Assembly (NCBI GenBank): GCA_008933995.1
Contig: WARS01000026.1
Span: forward strand, 262,501-326,500
DNA: 64,000 nucleotides
Reading direction: 5' to 3'
DNA from: Datnioides undecimradiatus
Lineage: Eukaryota; Chordata; Actinopteri; Lobotiformes; Datnioididae
Shown here: positions 39,401 to 53,200 of the stretch, piece by piece
Layout of the letters: each line of letters starts with the position of its first letter
Position numbering within the stretch: position 1 is the first letter of the stretch
Notes under the pieces: generated by a model
What the model was told of the DNA's origin: nothing
Database searches by the model: none
Seen by the model: only the letters and a program-made list of their open reading frames with translations
Program-made: the position numbers and the translations under genes

Positions 39401-42400
39401 ACCTCTCACGTCCGCTGTCAGTGCCAGAGACTGGGAACCTTTGGTGTGCTGATGGACAGTTCACAGAGAGAGGTCGGTGATCCGTCTGTGGAGAAATACC
39501 CACATATACATGAAACATACATATATAGTATTTATTTAAGTGTTAATGCCTCTCTATCATAATGAGTAAAGTGGTGGATTAATAATGGATTTCCTGTCAG
39601 TGATGCTGCTGCGTAGACATGCACACTTGTTTATGTCGGCTCGCCTTCTTTTTTCAATTCAACATCTTGGCTGGTAATTGCTGGATTTTGTCGGTGTGAA
39701 AGTTTGAAATCCTTGAGTATTAAACCCTGACTGACACTCTGAAGGCTAAAGGAAGCCTTGTTACAGCTGTTGAAGATTTTCACGGTTTAATACAAACGCC
39801 CTGCCCGTGGCACCACGGCATACTAAGTGGTGATGTATTAGATCAAGTTGACGTTTGTCAGACAGGAAGAGATACAGAGACTGCAAAATTGGGGATTCAG
39901 GAGCCTCATGCCTTATTATGAAATTAAGGTTGTACCTTTGTGCCAAGCATATATGATTTACATTCAGTATGATTAAGCCCATGATCATATGTTCAGTGCA
40001 ATGAGTAGATGATTACCACATTTCCATCCATCTGAGCAGCTGGAGAATTGTTGCCCAAATAAAATTCTGATTGGTGTCTGTTTGTTTCCTGCCAGCAAAC
40101 ACTTTCTGTGCATGCAGAGGCAGTGATGAATGGATTTCAAGCTTCTGATACTCTGTTTTCCCCTGACAGATTAGAAAGGTCTGCTCGATTGCTTGTTCTC
40201 TTGTTTGATTCATCTAGATCAGGGCTGGACAAAGTCAGGCCCGTGCGCCAAAGTTACCCCGCTGTAAGGTTTGATTTGGTCTGCCAGACATTAACTGAGT
40301 TGGAAAATAAATCACTTTTTGTAATGTTTGATTTTTGTGAGATTGAAATCCTCTTTAAATAGATTACATAATTTATTATTTTTCATGATCTGAGCACGGC
40401 TGGCTGAGTGACACTTTGTGCAGGAAGTCAGTCAGGTTAGGGAACTTGAGATCCAAGTATCATTTTACATCGTGACACAGTAGGGTTCTGCTTTTGGTCT
40501 TTCTTTTCTTGTCTGTCTGACCTTTCTTATATATTGTCCTTAAAATAACGTTCACTTAGTCTCGTAATCTTTTTGAAGTCAGTGATCTGGGCAGTGGGAT
40601 GACGTTGCATGTCGTGAATTGAAGCTGTAGTGTCCTCAGCTCATTTCCGTGCTTTACAAATAATTAAACATCTCAAACTTCTCACTCAGTGAAGCCAGAC
40701 AGAGGAGCGCAGACACTGACTCAGACTGTTGGTGCAGCATTTTTACATGTTAAAATTGTTCATTTTTATCTTTTTGCCTTGTTTCAAAGTGTGATTTTCC
40801 ATCTTTTGTTCAATCTCCCTCCTTCCGTACCTGTGTCTGCTCTGCGCTCCCATTTTTCACATTTTTCTCACATTTTCTTCCTCTGCTACCACGCCCCTCC
40901 TTTCCTCTGTCCTTTCTTTTTATTTGCTCCTTCCAAAATGCTATAAATCCAATAACACCCTCTCTCCATCACCTCTTCTCCCCCTTTTTTCCTTGTCACA
41001 CCTCTCTCTAAGCAGCAGCTGGAGGGGGATCTGGAAACGCTGGCCCTGGTCACGTACACCTCTCTGTGCGTCTCCATGCTGGCTCTGCTTCTCACAGTCC
41101 TGGTGCTCTCCTGCCTCCGAGGCCTCAAGTCCAACACCAGGAGCATCCATTCAAACACGGCGGCTGCCATGTTTTTGTCGGAGCTGGTGTTTCTGCTTGG
41201 GGTCAATCAGACTGAACAACAGGTAGATGCTGGTGGGGGGGGGGGTTGTGTGTTTGTGTTGTTCTGCTTGTTTGTGATGCCATTAGTTTATTACAATGTA
41301 GAGGTGGATACTGTCTTGACTTCCACTACACTTTAGATCACACATATCCTCCTTCTCTGATTCTGAGTTATGGGTCATATCGTTTTCTAAAGCAGTATTA
41401 TAAATCGTTCTCTTTTGTTTGAGACAACTGCTCTGTATCTTTCTTCTGTTCCTTACTCTCTGTACCTTTCCTCCCTGCTGACTGTGTGCATCTGAACACG
41501 TCATTGATCTGTTTTGTTTTTTTTTTTTACTGTAAATCTTCACCCTCTAATGCTCAACCCTGCATTTCCCCCCTCCTCTGCTCCTCTCCTCTCATCATAA
41601 ATGTGTGTGTGTATTTAAAAAGCAGCGAGTCTTGTAGAGAGGGTACTGAAAATATGTGCTCACCCAGCATGAAATCCAATTAATTAAGCCGTATCCCCCA
41701 CACAGTCGCCAGTATGGCTCTTACAGTGCGACTGGTTACTTCTAGCTGAACAATATGTTCGCTAATTCATGTATATCATGCTTGGGAGAGCATGTTAGTG
41801 CTCGCAGCAGTCGTGTGTGTCAGTGTGCGCGCTAGTTTTCACATGCTTTCGCATAGTTTAGTCTTTCCCTGTGTAACTTGTAGTGTCTGTATTCTCGGGT
41901 GTGTTTGTGTGTATGTGGGAGTGTGAAATTCATTAAAATTACTGCCAAGCCTGCTGCTGGCTCTATGTAGTTGCAGGTTGTATCAATAAGAATTTGTACC
42001 GAGCTTCTTTTAACCTTCAGTTCTAGGACCTAAAAGTCTGCTTCCCTTAACTTAAAGTTCTTGGGTGTTTATTAATATACACTCAAGAACTTGAAGCATA
42101 TTTACTTTTTCACAAGAGTCGTGAAGGTTTGAGACAGAGGCTCATTTACATTTTAGTTGTTTACTTACTCTCTACAGGGTAATTTGCAACTACAGCAGCT
42201 TAGCGATGATAAATGTCAGAATTATAGTTTGTCTTTGTTGGTACAAACTCAAATGTAAAGTTTAATTAAAGTTTGACTCATTTCTTTATTTATTTTATTC
42301 AGATCATCACGTCAAAATAAGAAGTGAGATTAACCTGCGACCTAAAGACGCGCTAACGTGACCTTTGTGGGGATGATTGTGCATGTTTAGGTTATTGTCC

Positions 42401-44460
42401 AGAGGGCAGAGTGCAGTCATGCATTTCACACACACTCAGAGCTAATCAAAACTCACATGGACCCTCATGAAACTAGTTCATTAGATTAGGTCTTGTGAGT
42501 GTTTAGTCCACTGCAAACCTTAAAGGCAGAGTCGTAGAGTCAAAGCAATTCTAATTTCTGTCCTTCTAACCTGAGCCAGAGCAGGATGGACTGTTTAAGC
42601 TTTTTATGCTATAATCAACTTTGTCTGGCATTAATATTGGGAAGAACACATGTAGCTACAAATCATACCAGGCTACTGTTTGTTTTCACTTCATTTTGTT
42701 ATACTAGCTATTCAAAGCTGGTCTTACTGCCAGCAAACATCTATTTTTGCTCACAAACCTTTTCAGGCTGTTTCCTCAGGATGGTTTAGATTTTGCTTTT
42801 ACTTCTGACAAACAGCAGTTCTTATAGAAGACGATGGCTCATACCTGCGTGTAGGTGCTGTAATTCAGTGCCACTTGAGTTTGAATGGCGTCGTTTTCAT
42901 CTGACCAAACAAACAAAACACACTAAAGGCCCCAGAGTTCAAATAAACCACTCCAGACATGCTCGAATGCAGCCGGAGGGTAATTTCTCAGAAAGTCTAA
43001 ATGCTAATATTCTGCATTATTCATGGGGACCTTCAGCGTTACTGCCAAACCAAACATCAGCACTAAACTGACAAAAGTGATTTGGAAGTTTATCTCCTGC
43101 CCTGACAAAAAGTACTGGGATTCATTGCTGATAATGTGCAATTTAAACCCGGGGATTGGACAAGACTTCAGATATGTTAGAACAGATCACTCTGATTGAC
43201 ATCCTCTCAGCTTTCATGCAGCATCACATGTATGGCAATGAGGACAGCTCTCAGTATGCAGCAGTACTGTTTTGTTGATATTTGAAAAGAGAAAGAGAAA
43301 CACATCTGGCATGAAGTGTGCTATTGTTCAATAGAAATGCTGTTTGTAGAAGACACTGCATAAAAAGCTGATAAAGGTTTGAAATATAATATAAATGATT
43401 CAAACAGTTTAAGCTAAACCCTAGTCCACTCTACTGAACAGGTTAGCCTCTTTTTTCTTGCTTGTTTGTACTTTTTCAGTATGTTATGTCACATCAGCAC
43501 ACATGACTGCTATGAAATCCACATTACCTGCTAATTCCTGTGGTGATGGTGCTTACTGTAACCCATAATCACAGTTAAGAACGCACTCCTGGGTGTCATT
43601 ACCATAATTCAGCACATTAACAGCATTCATTTACATTCACATCAGTTATTTTGTGTCTTTCCTGGAGATACACTCTAACACACTGCCATAAACTCTGTTC
43701 ATTAGTCCCGTTTGTAATTAAATCATGAACGCTGTTACTTCATTGCTGACACCTGCTGTACTCTAATAACGACTTGTTTGTCGCTTGCCCAAGATGTCTG
43801 TTCTTCAGCAGTCACAAAATCAATACAAAGGATTTTATTTTTAATCTCGAACCTTATTTTCTTTTTACTTTTTGCCTTCCTCCTTCTCTTCCCTCCTTAA
43901 TCACTGCTGCTCAACTGCTGCTTTCCTTTTCCTTCTCCTTTACGCGATCCACCATCTCCCCTTTCTTCTTCTTCTCTTGTTTTTTTCTCTTTCCATTAAT
44001 CATTCTCTTCCTCTCTCCCTCCAGTTCCTATGCACGGTCGTCGCCATCCTCCTCCATTACTTCTTCATGTCCATGTTTGCCTGGATGTTCGTGGAGGGCC
44101 TTCATATCTACCGCATGCAGACCGAGCAACGCAACATCAACTTTGGCGCCATGAGGTTCTACTACGCCATCGGCTGGGGCGTGCCCGCCATTATCACAGG
44201 TAACACACACGCACACACACACGGCAGCGCATTAGATCGCAGTGATGTTTGTCGGAAACGTGTCAGTGCATCCACGTGTACACAGACAGTCAGACATGTC
44301 TTTCCCTATTAATACACTCTCTCATGTATGTGCACAGAAACACACACATCACACACTCACAATGAGTCTGGCTGTGTTGATAAGGTGTCCAACTGACACT
44401 TGTATTAAACAGGTTTTAGTGACATTTTAATATAAAGATAGTAAAGCGCACAGATACATG

Positions 44461-44491
<31 letters not shown>

Positions 44492-47400
44492 AACAGAAAC
44501 GATTTCTTTCTTGACACATACTTCAAGCAAGTAATATCTGTCTGCTCTCTTCGCTCTCTCTCCTTTTGCGCACACACACACACACACACACACTGACCGC
44601 TATCTCACCTTGCCTCAAGACTGAATCTGTCTCCCCCACACACAGACACACACACACATACACAGATGCACACACAATGGGTGCATGTCACTTTCCCTGG
44701 GCCCAGAGGTATGTTTATCTGTCTGTCCGTCTTTATTTAGGCTTTTCCTGTCTCTCTTACTTTTGCAATTCAATTTAAGAATTCTTTATGGCCTCGACTG
44801 TCAAAACCTTGACAGTGCTGTCCAAACAAGGAGACACAAGGAATCAAGACTTCACAGTTTCTGAGAAATCTCCCAGCGAGCACATCTGGCACCATCATGG
44901 AGTCTGCTGTGGTTATGGAGAAATGGCATTACAGTAATGGATGAACAGGAAATAAGCTGCCATGATAAAATTGAAACATGAATATTACTGTGGTGTGAAT
45001 GTAAATCAGTTCATTAATGTTTACACTAAAGATTATTTACCACCAAATCTATTCATGACGTAGATTTTAATGTTTTGTTTCCTTAAAGAGATTCAGTTTG
45101 ATTATCAGTCAGAAATGAGAGCAGGATCATTTTAAACATATTTTAATATAATATCTGCCTTCCAGCCTCATCCAACATGAAATTCTGCTTGACACAATAT
45201 GCTAACTGTAATAGCCAGTCTGTAAATAGATACAAACTGGTCACAGCATCATTTATTTTATATTTGCAATTTAAACATTAAACTTATCTGAAGCATCGAA
45301 ACAGGGAGAAACAGTAAATGGATATTGACATCTCTGAAGACACAGTATTGTAATCTTGCACTTACAGCTTCTGTTTCCCAGGATCTGATTACCTCCAGCA
45401 GGATGTTTTGTTACCTATAATTATTATTTTAATAATGACTAATGATTCAAAGGATTCATACCTCGCAATAATTGGGACCTGTTCTATCTCTGACCTTTGC
45501 TGCCATTGTCATTCAGATAATTACAGGCTGTACTGCCTGTAGGAGAGATCTTAGAGGAGATCCTCCTGTTTGATCTGCCGGTCTCTCTCTTTGCTGCAGG
45601 CCTGGCGGTGGGCTTGGACCCAGAAGGTTACGGGAACCCAGACTTCTGTTGGATTTCCATCTATGACAAACTCATCTGGAGCTTCGCTGGACCTATCGCC
45701 ATCGTAATACTGGTACCTGTCAAATATCTGTCGTATATATTTGGCTACCCAGGTGGAACTGACCAAGTTGTATTATTAAATTCTCAATAAAATATATATG
45801 ATATTAATATGTATTGTGATACATATCTTATTGCAAGGTCCTTGTAAATACCCAACCATAATGCACACAACTTGGATTAAAACATACGAGGATTAAATCT
45901 TGATTTGTTCAATAAAAAGACTCTGTGGTTTTAGGGTTTAGGGTAGTTTCTTTACTTTAACTTTCGTTGGATGTTGTAGCAAGGACGCTGTCTAACTAAC
46001 CTGCAAAAATAATTAATTTGTAATCAATAATAATTTTAATTTTAATTAAGATTTCAATATGTGTAGCTTGTTTGAACATCCACGTATCCATTGTACTGTC
46101 TTTGCAGCCATAAGAAAAGCAGCAAACAGAAAAAAACCCACGCTGATTCAACTTCTTGCATTACATCTACATTCACTACAATTATGAAGAAAATGTGTTT
46201 TAGTTACTGTTTGAATTAAAAATCCAGTTTTGTTAACTCTTTAAAGATTAATGTGAGTAATCTTCAAATCTTGTGTGGATGGGTTTACCTCTGCCTTCTG
46301 AACCTCAGCCAGAGTTACAGTTATGTGTGAACTTGCCTCGTGCTTCTTCCCCGCCTGTGAATCCCTGGCTCAGCGCTCTCCCAAAATGAGCAGACTCATG
46401 TCATCAGTCATAAGTGGCAGCACTCCAAAGATGATCCACTTCACTCCTGTTAGACCATAATTTTAATTGCTCCCCACATCAAGTTCGCACTTTTTACTTT
46501 TCAACTTCACTGCAAATATCTCCACAATCTAACTGTGCCAGGTTTTATTATACAGTGCAGTCATCAATCATGTATAAGTACCTTTACCTCTTTATATGTT
46601 CCTTCTACTGATTCATTTATTTAGCTATTTTCTTTTTCCAACCAATAAGTTGTCGATTTTTATGTACTGTTTGAACCAAAACAGAATTTCATAGACCTGA
46701 AGGGTTTTCCCTTTGATAAGCTTACCCTTTTCCTTCATAGATGAATGTTTTAACCACACTGATTTTGTTTCATCTGTTTATCAACATCCCTGAGGTTGCT
46801 AACGGCAGAATTGGATTAGATGAAATTCGTTAAAAAAACGTTGGCTCACCATTTGCATTGATCTCCCTCTGTCCAGATGAATGGAGGGATTTTCATGATC
46901 GTAGCCAAGATGTCGTGCAATCCCTCTCAGAAGGAGACCAAGAAGCTTCCTGTCATGTGAGTACCAGCCCACCGTTTTATTGATGTTTCTCACTTTCCAA
47001 AAGTGACTTTGTTTTCATTTTGTGATGAAAGCCTGCAGCCTTTTAGAACTCTACTTTGCATATTTTGGAAAACAAAAAACATGTTTTACTTTATGTCAGG
47101 CGTCAGAAGGCGTGGTTAAAGATTGTTTGGTGACTAAATCTTTCAAAAGACACCAGATTTCTCTTTTAATAGACACATTTGAGTCTGTTTTCTAACATTT
47201 CAAAAAATATGCCTGCAGTAGAGAAGTAGTTTTCACACATTGTGCTTAACTGATAACATTGTTACGAGGCGTGTTAACTTTTTTCAGCGTTATACCAAAT
47301 TAAAATATTATAATATAAAGATAGAAGTGAATATTGAAGAACTGTAAACCACACATAAAAAGTACTACAATCTGAACAAAGTTACTCACTTTACGCACTT

Positions 47401-50195
47401 ACATTTCCATATTGCATTTTATGTTTGTTAGCTTTAAACACGTCGAAGCGATAACCTTGCCACCAAATGAGCATCGCCAGTTCATGGGGAGTGTTGTTTG
47501 GAAAAATGATATGTGACTGTTGATTCAACAGGGACCTGAAAGAAATGTATCCATGTTTCTATCTGTCTCATTCAATCAATGTTGATTTGATAGGCAGTGA
47601 TCACACCGGGCTTTGTTATTGATCAAATCATGTGTGCATGAGCAGCGCAAGGGAATCACTTAAGCTGCGTGCTGCCTCTCTCAGCGTTGAAGGTTTCCCT
47701 CTGGTCTCTTTTCACCTGCTGGATTCTCACATCCGTCTGGTGTTTACTATCTCGGCCTTTCTTCACTGCCACTAATCATCAGCATCAATAAAGAATTTGC
47801 TTTGTGAAAATGGTGCATAAATGTGTAATGAGCACATTGTTATGATATCAAGACTGTAGTCTTTGGGGTTATTCGGGGAAATAAACCAAAGCATTTAGTG
47901 TTATTATTAACATAATGTGCTGTTCCCTGATAAAACATTAATCGCTTTATTATCCTATGACATCCAGATCGTACATGTAGAGATGCAACATGTTGATATC
48001 TGTTTCCAAAGAGCTGCATAAGTCCAGTACACCTGTCACTGTGTGTGTGTGTGTGTGTGTGTATCACAGATTCATCCTGGTGAATCCAAATCTAATCCTT
48101 TTCTTCCATACTGCTCTCTGTGTTTCTCTCTCCAGTGCTACTATTCGTAATGCCTTCCTCCTGCTGCTGGTAGCCACCTCCACCTGGCTGTGTGGTCTGA
48201 TGGCTGTGAACAACAGCATCCTGGCTTTCTACTACATATTCAATGTTCTCTGTCTAGTACAGGTATGAGCAAAGTGTGTACATTGTAGCTGTGGCTGTGT
48301 GGCTTGCAATTGTTACTTTTGTTAATGCTTGAATATGAAGAGGAATCACCAGGTGTTTCTTGTCCAGAAGAGAAGGAATCATAAAACAAATGCAAGGATT
48401 TTGCAGAATTACACCTTAAACTTAGATGTTTGCTGCTCTCTCGCCCTCTCACTTTCTCTCTCTCCCCCTCTCTCTCAGGGTCTGTCTGTTATGCTGGTCT
48501 TCACTGTGTTCAACTCAGAGGTTAAGGAGGCCTGGAGTGTTGCCTGTTTGGGTAAGAAGAGTCCTGGAGAAGACCCACCAAGACCTCCGCAGAACACTGT
48601 GAGTTACACACACATTTAGAAAGAAATGATCAAAAACACGTTTTAGTGCTTTTTTTTATATAAGCTGTAATATTTTAATACAATGGCTATTTTTACACGA
48701 TGACCTGACCTGAGGGAAGCTGTAAATCATCTCACTGCATGATGCCAAAGGCATTTACTATGTTTTATTCTGTTCTACAGTACTCTCTTTCCTAGATGCA
48801 CACTCACTGTGTCCATTATTAGACGAGCACAAAAGGCCTCCTGCCCTCCATTCCTCCTTCCCTCTACCCATCCATCCATCTCTCCTGTCCTCCCTCTCTC
48901 CTCTCTCTCTGCCTTCAGGGTTTATCGCTGACCCAGATAAAACAATATACCGACTGGTGGAGCCCTTTAGCCCGCTTCTACAAAAGCACTGTGCGTTGCT
49001 TATTTAGAGTGTGCGCGTATGTGTGTGTGTGTGTGTCTTTTCTTTCTTTCTTCTATCTTGTATGTGTGTTTACCAGTTCATAGCTCACTGCACTCAAACT
49101 CCTGTTTCCTTTAGCCGTTCTTTTAAAAACACTCATTATCTCTCCTCCTCTGGTGTGTGTGTGCGTGAGTGCGCGTATGTGCGTGTCTTCACGGGCCAAT
49201 ATCCACATCTAATCGCCTCTTCTACCTTTTGAGGTTTCATGTGTACCCTTGATGTGTTTGTGCGCGAGACGTTTGTGTTACATGCATGCAGGTATGTATG
49301 TACATGTGTGATAGTCTACAATGGCCTCCTTTCCACCCTTTTAACCCCCATTTCCTCCAAAGCTCTTCCAATCCATCACTGAGTCATCTGGGGGAAAATG
49401 ACTGCCTGACCAAAACTATTATTAGACACACACGCACTAAGCTGTTTGCACCTCTGATGGACTGTATGTATGAAAAACAGTATTAGCATCCTTTTACCAA
49501 TCTGACTCCTATGTGATACTTTATTTATGACTACAGCAGGCTAAGAAAGTATAGAAAGTGGAGGTTGTGTCCCATTTCCATTTTAGCTTCTGTTCCAGTA
49601 GTCCAGCCTCAACTAATCCATTCATCATTCAGCAGCTGTAATAGCCAACGCGAGTCTTGGGACCTCTTGTGAAGTATCACGCGGGTGGTAGTTTTTGAAT
49701 GCTAACAGATAAAGTTATGTCTTTGTTAAAATTACAATTTGAATATTTAACTCCCAATTATATTACTAAGTATTCATTATCCTTTGAAATAGAAAACCCC
49801 AATATCTGAAAATGAAGCCGTTATTGAAAATATATATCATAAGACAGTGTCTCTCATGAGGGTGGGATTTCAACTGCAGTGTGTGGTGTAAGCACAGCCC
49901 TGTTCCAAGAGCATCAACACGGAGGGCATTTGCTTTATTTTTCATTAAAAATGATAAAGCGCTATGTTTTGTACGTTTTGATGTAACGTTCAGTGTAATA
50001 TTATCTGAAAATGTGGCTTCCTTTCATTTCTCTGAATTTATCCTAACTTTGTGTGTGTTTTGTGTGTGTGTGTGTGTTTAGGCTCAGAACCCCTATCACA
50101 ACGCATCTCTGTTGGAGCAGAGCGGGCTACACCGCATCACGCTGGGAACCTCCACCATCTCCTCTGTCAGCTCAGCCAGGTATAACAACACACAA

Positions 50196-50243
<48 letters not shown>

Positions 50244-53200
50244 GCGTACTATCTTTTACCATCAAATTAAAAATCAGTGTGGAGAGAAATCCTCCACGCT
50301 GTTCCTGGTAGAGAAGATTCAGATGAGCACCATTCCTCCTGTAGCTCAGGAGCGAATGGTTCAATATCAACCTGATAAAAGTGATAAACCATCATTAGAA
50401 TGGGACTCTGTCTGTTTCAATTGATTCTCTGTGACTGTGATTTGAGACAAAGTTGCTTCAGGGAGGAAAATCCCTCACTAATAAATAACCCTGTCATGTA
50501 TTTTGTGGGTCAGTGGGGTAAAGCTGAAGAAGATTGGTTGGAACAATGTACTGTAGTATATGTAGAGCAACACTAATGTACTCTGAGAGTGGCTGTTTGT
50601 GCCTGTATGGCTCAGTGACTGTCTGTCTTTAAGTGTGTGTATGTACAGTATGTACTATATGTGTGTGTATGCTCTAATTTTAATCTGTATCAGCTTGCAT
50701 CAATTCATATACTCTGCGTGTGTGTGCGTGTGTAATCACTCTGCTATCTCCCTGTCAGAGAAAATCTTTTGGCTCGTCAGACTCTGGAACAAACCATCGG
50801 CCATACGGGAGCAACAGACCTGGATGTAGCCATGTTCCACAGAGATGGAGGTAACACACACTTTTAACAAACATCTGTGACACTCTCATGAGGTTCTTCA
50901 CCCTTGTATTTTTCCTTTCTCATCTCTTTCTTCTCATCAGATTCAGATTAAACTCAGATACTAAAAAAGAAAGAATAACAACCTTTTCTTTTCTTTCACT
51001 TTATTCTTTTTCTCTTTCTCCTTTCCTCTCCGCCTCCTTCTCTCTGTCTCTCCTTCTACACCCAGGTGAGGACTCGGACTCTGACTCTGACCTCTCCATG
51101 GAGGAGGAGCGCAGTCTCTCCATCCCGTCCTCTGAGAGCGAGGACAACGTGCGACTCCGTGGGCGCATCCAGCGCAGATTCAAACGCTCCAATCACAGCG
51201 AGCGATTGCTCACTGAGCCCACCCACAACGGCACCAAAGGTAGACGACTCACTGATTTCTTCAGTAATGGGTGTAACTGGTGACCATAATACACTGGTGA
51301 TGAGTGGGTCTGTGGTCCCATTCAAAAGTTACAGGGCATGTGGGTATCCTATGGGTGAGAGGCGGGATACATCCTGAGCTGTCACTAGTCAACCCCAGGA
51401 CAGCACCTCTATATAAGCATTCAGTTCACTTGTCCTGCATGTCTTCATCTATTGGACGAAAGAATGGGCTGAAGTCCATGCAAGATGGCTGCTGCTCACC
51501 AACATCAGAGTCTGAGAATCTGAGCCCCTGCTGTAGAACGATTTTTCATTTCAGATATGTAGAAACGCAAAAACACACATACATACAAAAGAAAATGTCA
51601 GAGCCAGTAGTTAGTCATCAATACCTCCTGCATAATGCATAATACATGAGTTTCTGCACTTCAGTGAATATGTGATATAAATGTCATGCATGTACAGTGT
51701 TCGGTAAAAGTTTTCACTGTGAGAAAAGGCCAAATGTGCAAATCTATAAATCCATATTAGTAATCAATTCTTAGCGTAATAAGCCATCTGGATCACATGA
51801 AGTCTATTCAGGTTAAAACACAGACCAGAGCTGTCCGTTGAACAGAGGAGGACAAGAACCAGATGGCCGGTACAATCCGATCAATTCATCAATGCAGTCA
51901 GAGTGAAGGGCCGGAGCAGTGCTGAGGGATGAGGGCTTTTCACTGAAAGGTCACAGCTTGAAGAAGGCAGCCCCGTTCGCTGTGACAGAGCATTAAACCC
52001 CTCATCGATTCAGGAGAGCCGTCGAGAGCATTAGAGGACTGTGATGGGAATGTGCCTCACTGGTTAAGTGTTAAATGGACAGCTGAAAAAGAGAATGGAA
52101 ACACAAATGGGTTTTTGTAACCTTTTGCTGCAGCGGCATTTAAAAGTATGTTACAGAGGTGGAAAGTTTCAAAAAGTCTAACAATAAGAACAATACATGG
52201 TTGTCAAAGTAAGCATTTAACATTACTAGTGCATCAGCGTCATGTATTTCATTGCTAAAATGAATAATGGTCACTTAATTACTTGATTGACAGGAATTTA
52301 TTTGCTGTCTTTGGATTAAAGAGAAATAGTCAAGCCATTCATTTGTCAAGCAAAAAAGACAAATATTGTAAACAGATCTGAGAACTGATCTGAGAAAAAG
52401 AACAACGTGAAGATGTCACCTTCTCATTTTCACTAGTTTTAAATATACAAAGTAATTGACAGATTCATTGAAAAGGAAAACAATCTTCTGACACCCCTGC
52501 TGATGTTTTGGCAGACCATAGCACAAGTCCGACTGTAGGATCAAGGGTTGTTGTGTGGTAAACTCCACCACTGACGGGGAAAATGGTACTTTTTCATGAA
52601 ACACTTGTCATTTAGACTAGTCTGATATACCTTCTGTCAATATGACACTTTTTAATTTGTCCTTGCCATTATTTCCTAATGAACATATGCTATTTGTCTG
52701 CTGACTCCTGCTATCTGATGCAGACATCTGTTTTGAGTCTGTCAGGATGCACATGTGGCCACAAAATGTAGCGCAATGCGTGATGTCAAATTAAAAAGAT
52801 GAATATGAGGTGTAATAACTGCTGTTTACTGCCTTTAATAAGGAATCATTTACAGTGATGTCAGCAGTAATAGTGATTTTGTCCACTTCCCCAAAATGTT
52901 TTTAAAATCATCAGTCGATTAGGTATTGACCTGATGTGAGAATGTGCAGTGTTTGTAACAGCACATGGATTGTTCATGACGTAGAACTCATGAGTAACCA
53001 GGACATGTTTTGCTCTTTCTGTGTGTGACAGATCTGGATGGCAATGACCTTCTGTCCTACTGGCCAGCTTTGGAGGAGTGTGACACACACACCTTGCAGA
53101 AGTGGGGCTCAGAGCGCCCCCTGGGGGCAGATTACAGCAAAGATGCTGCCAACAACAACCAGCTTGATGCAGCGCTGACCAGTGGGGACGAGAATGGCCT

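Noticed and set aside
40216..40310. hAT-type transposon end in intron 21
   Set aside because: AGGGCTGGACAAAG...GGCCCG resembles such ends, but I found no partner terminus or target duplication.
45928..45945. Telomere-like TTTAGGG words
   Set aside because: Only two copies; not an interstitial telomeric array.
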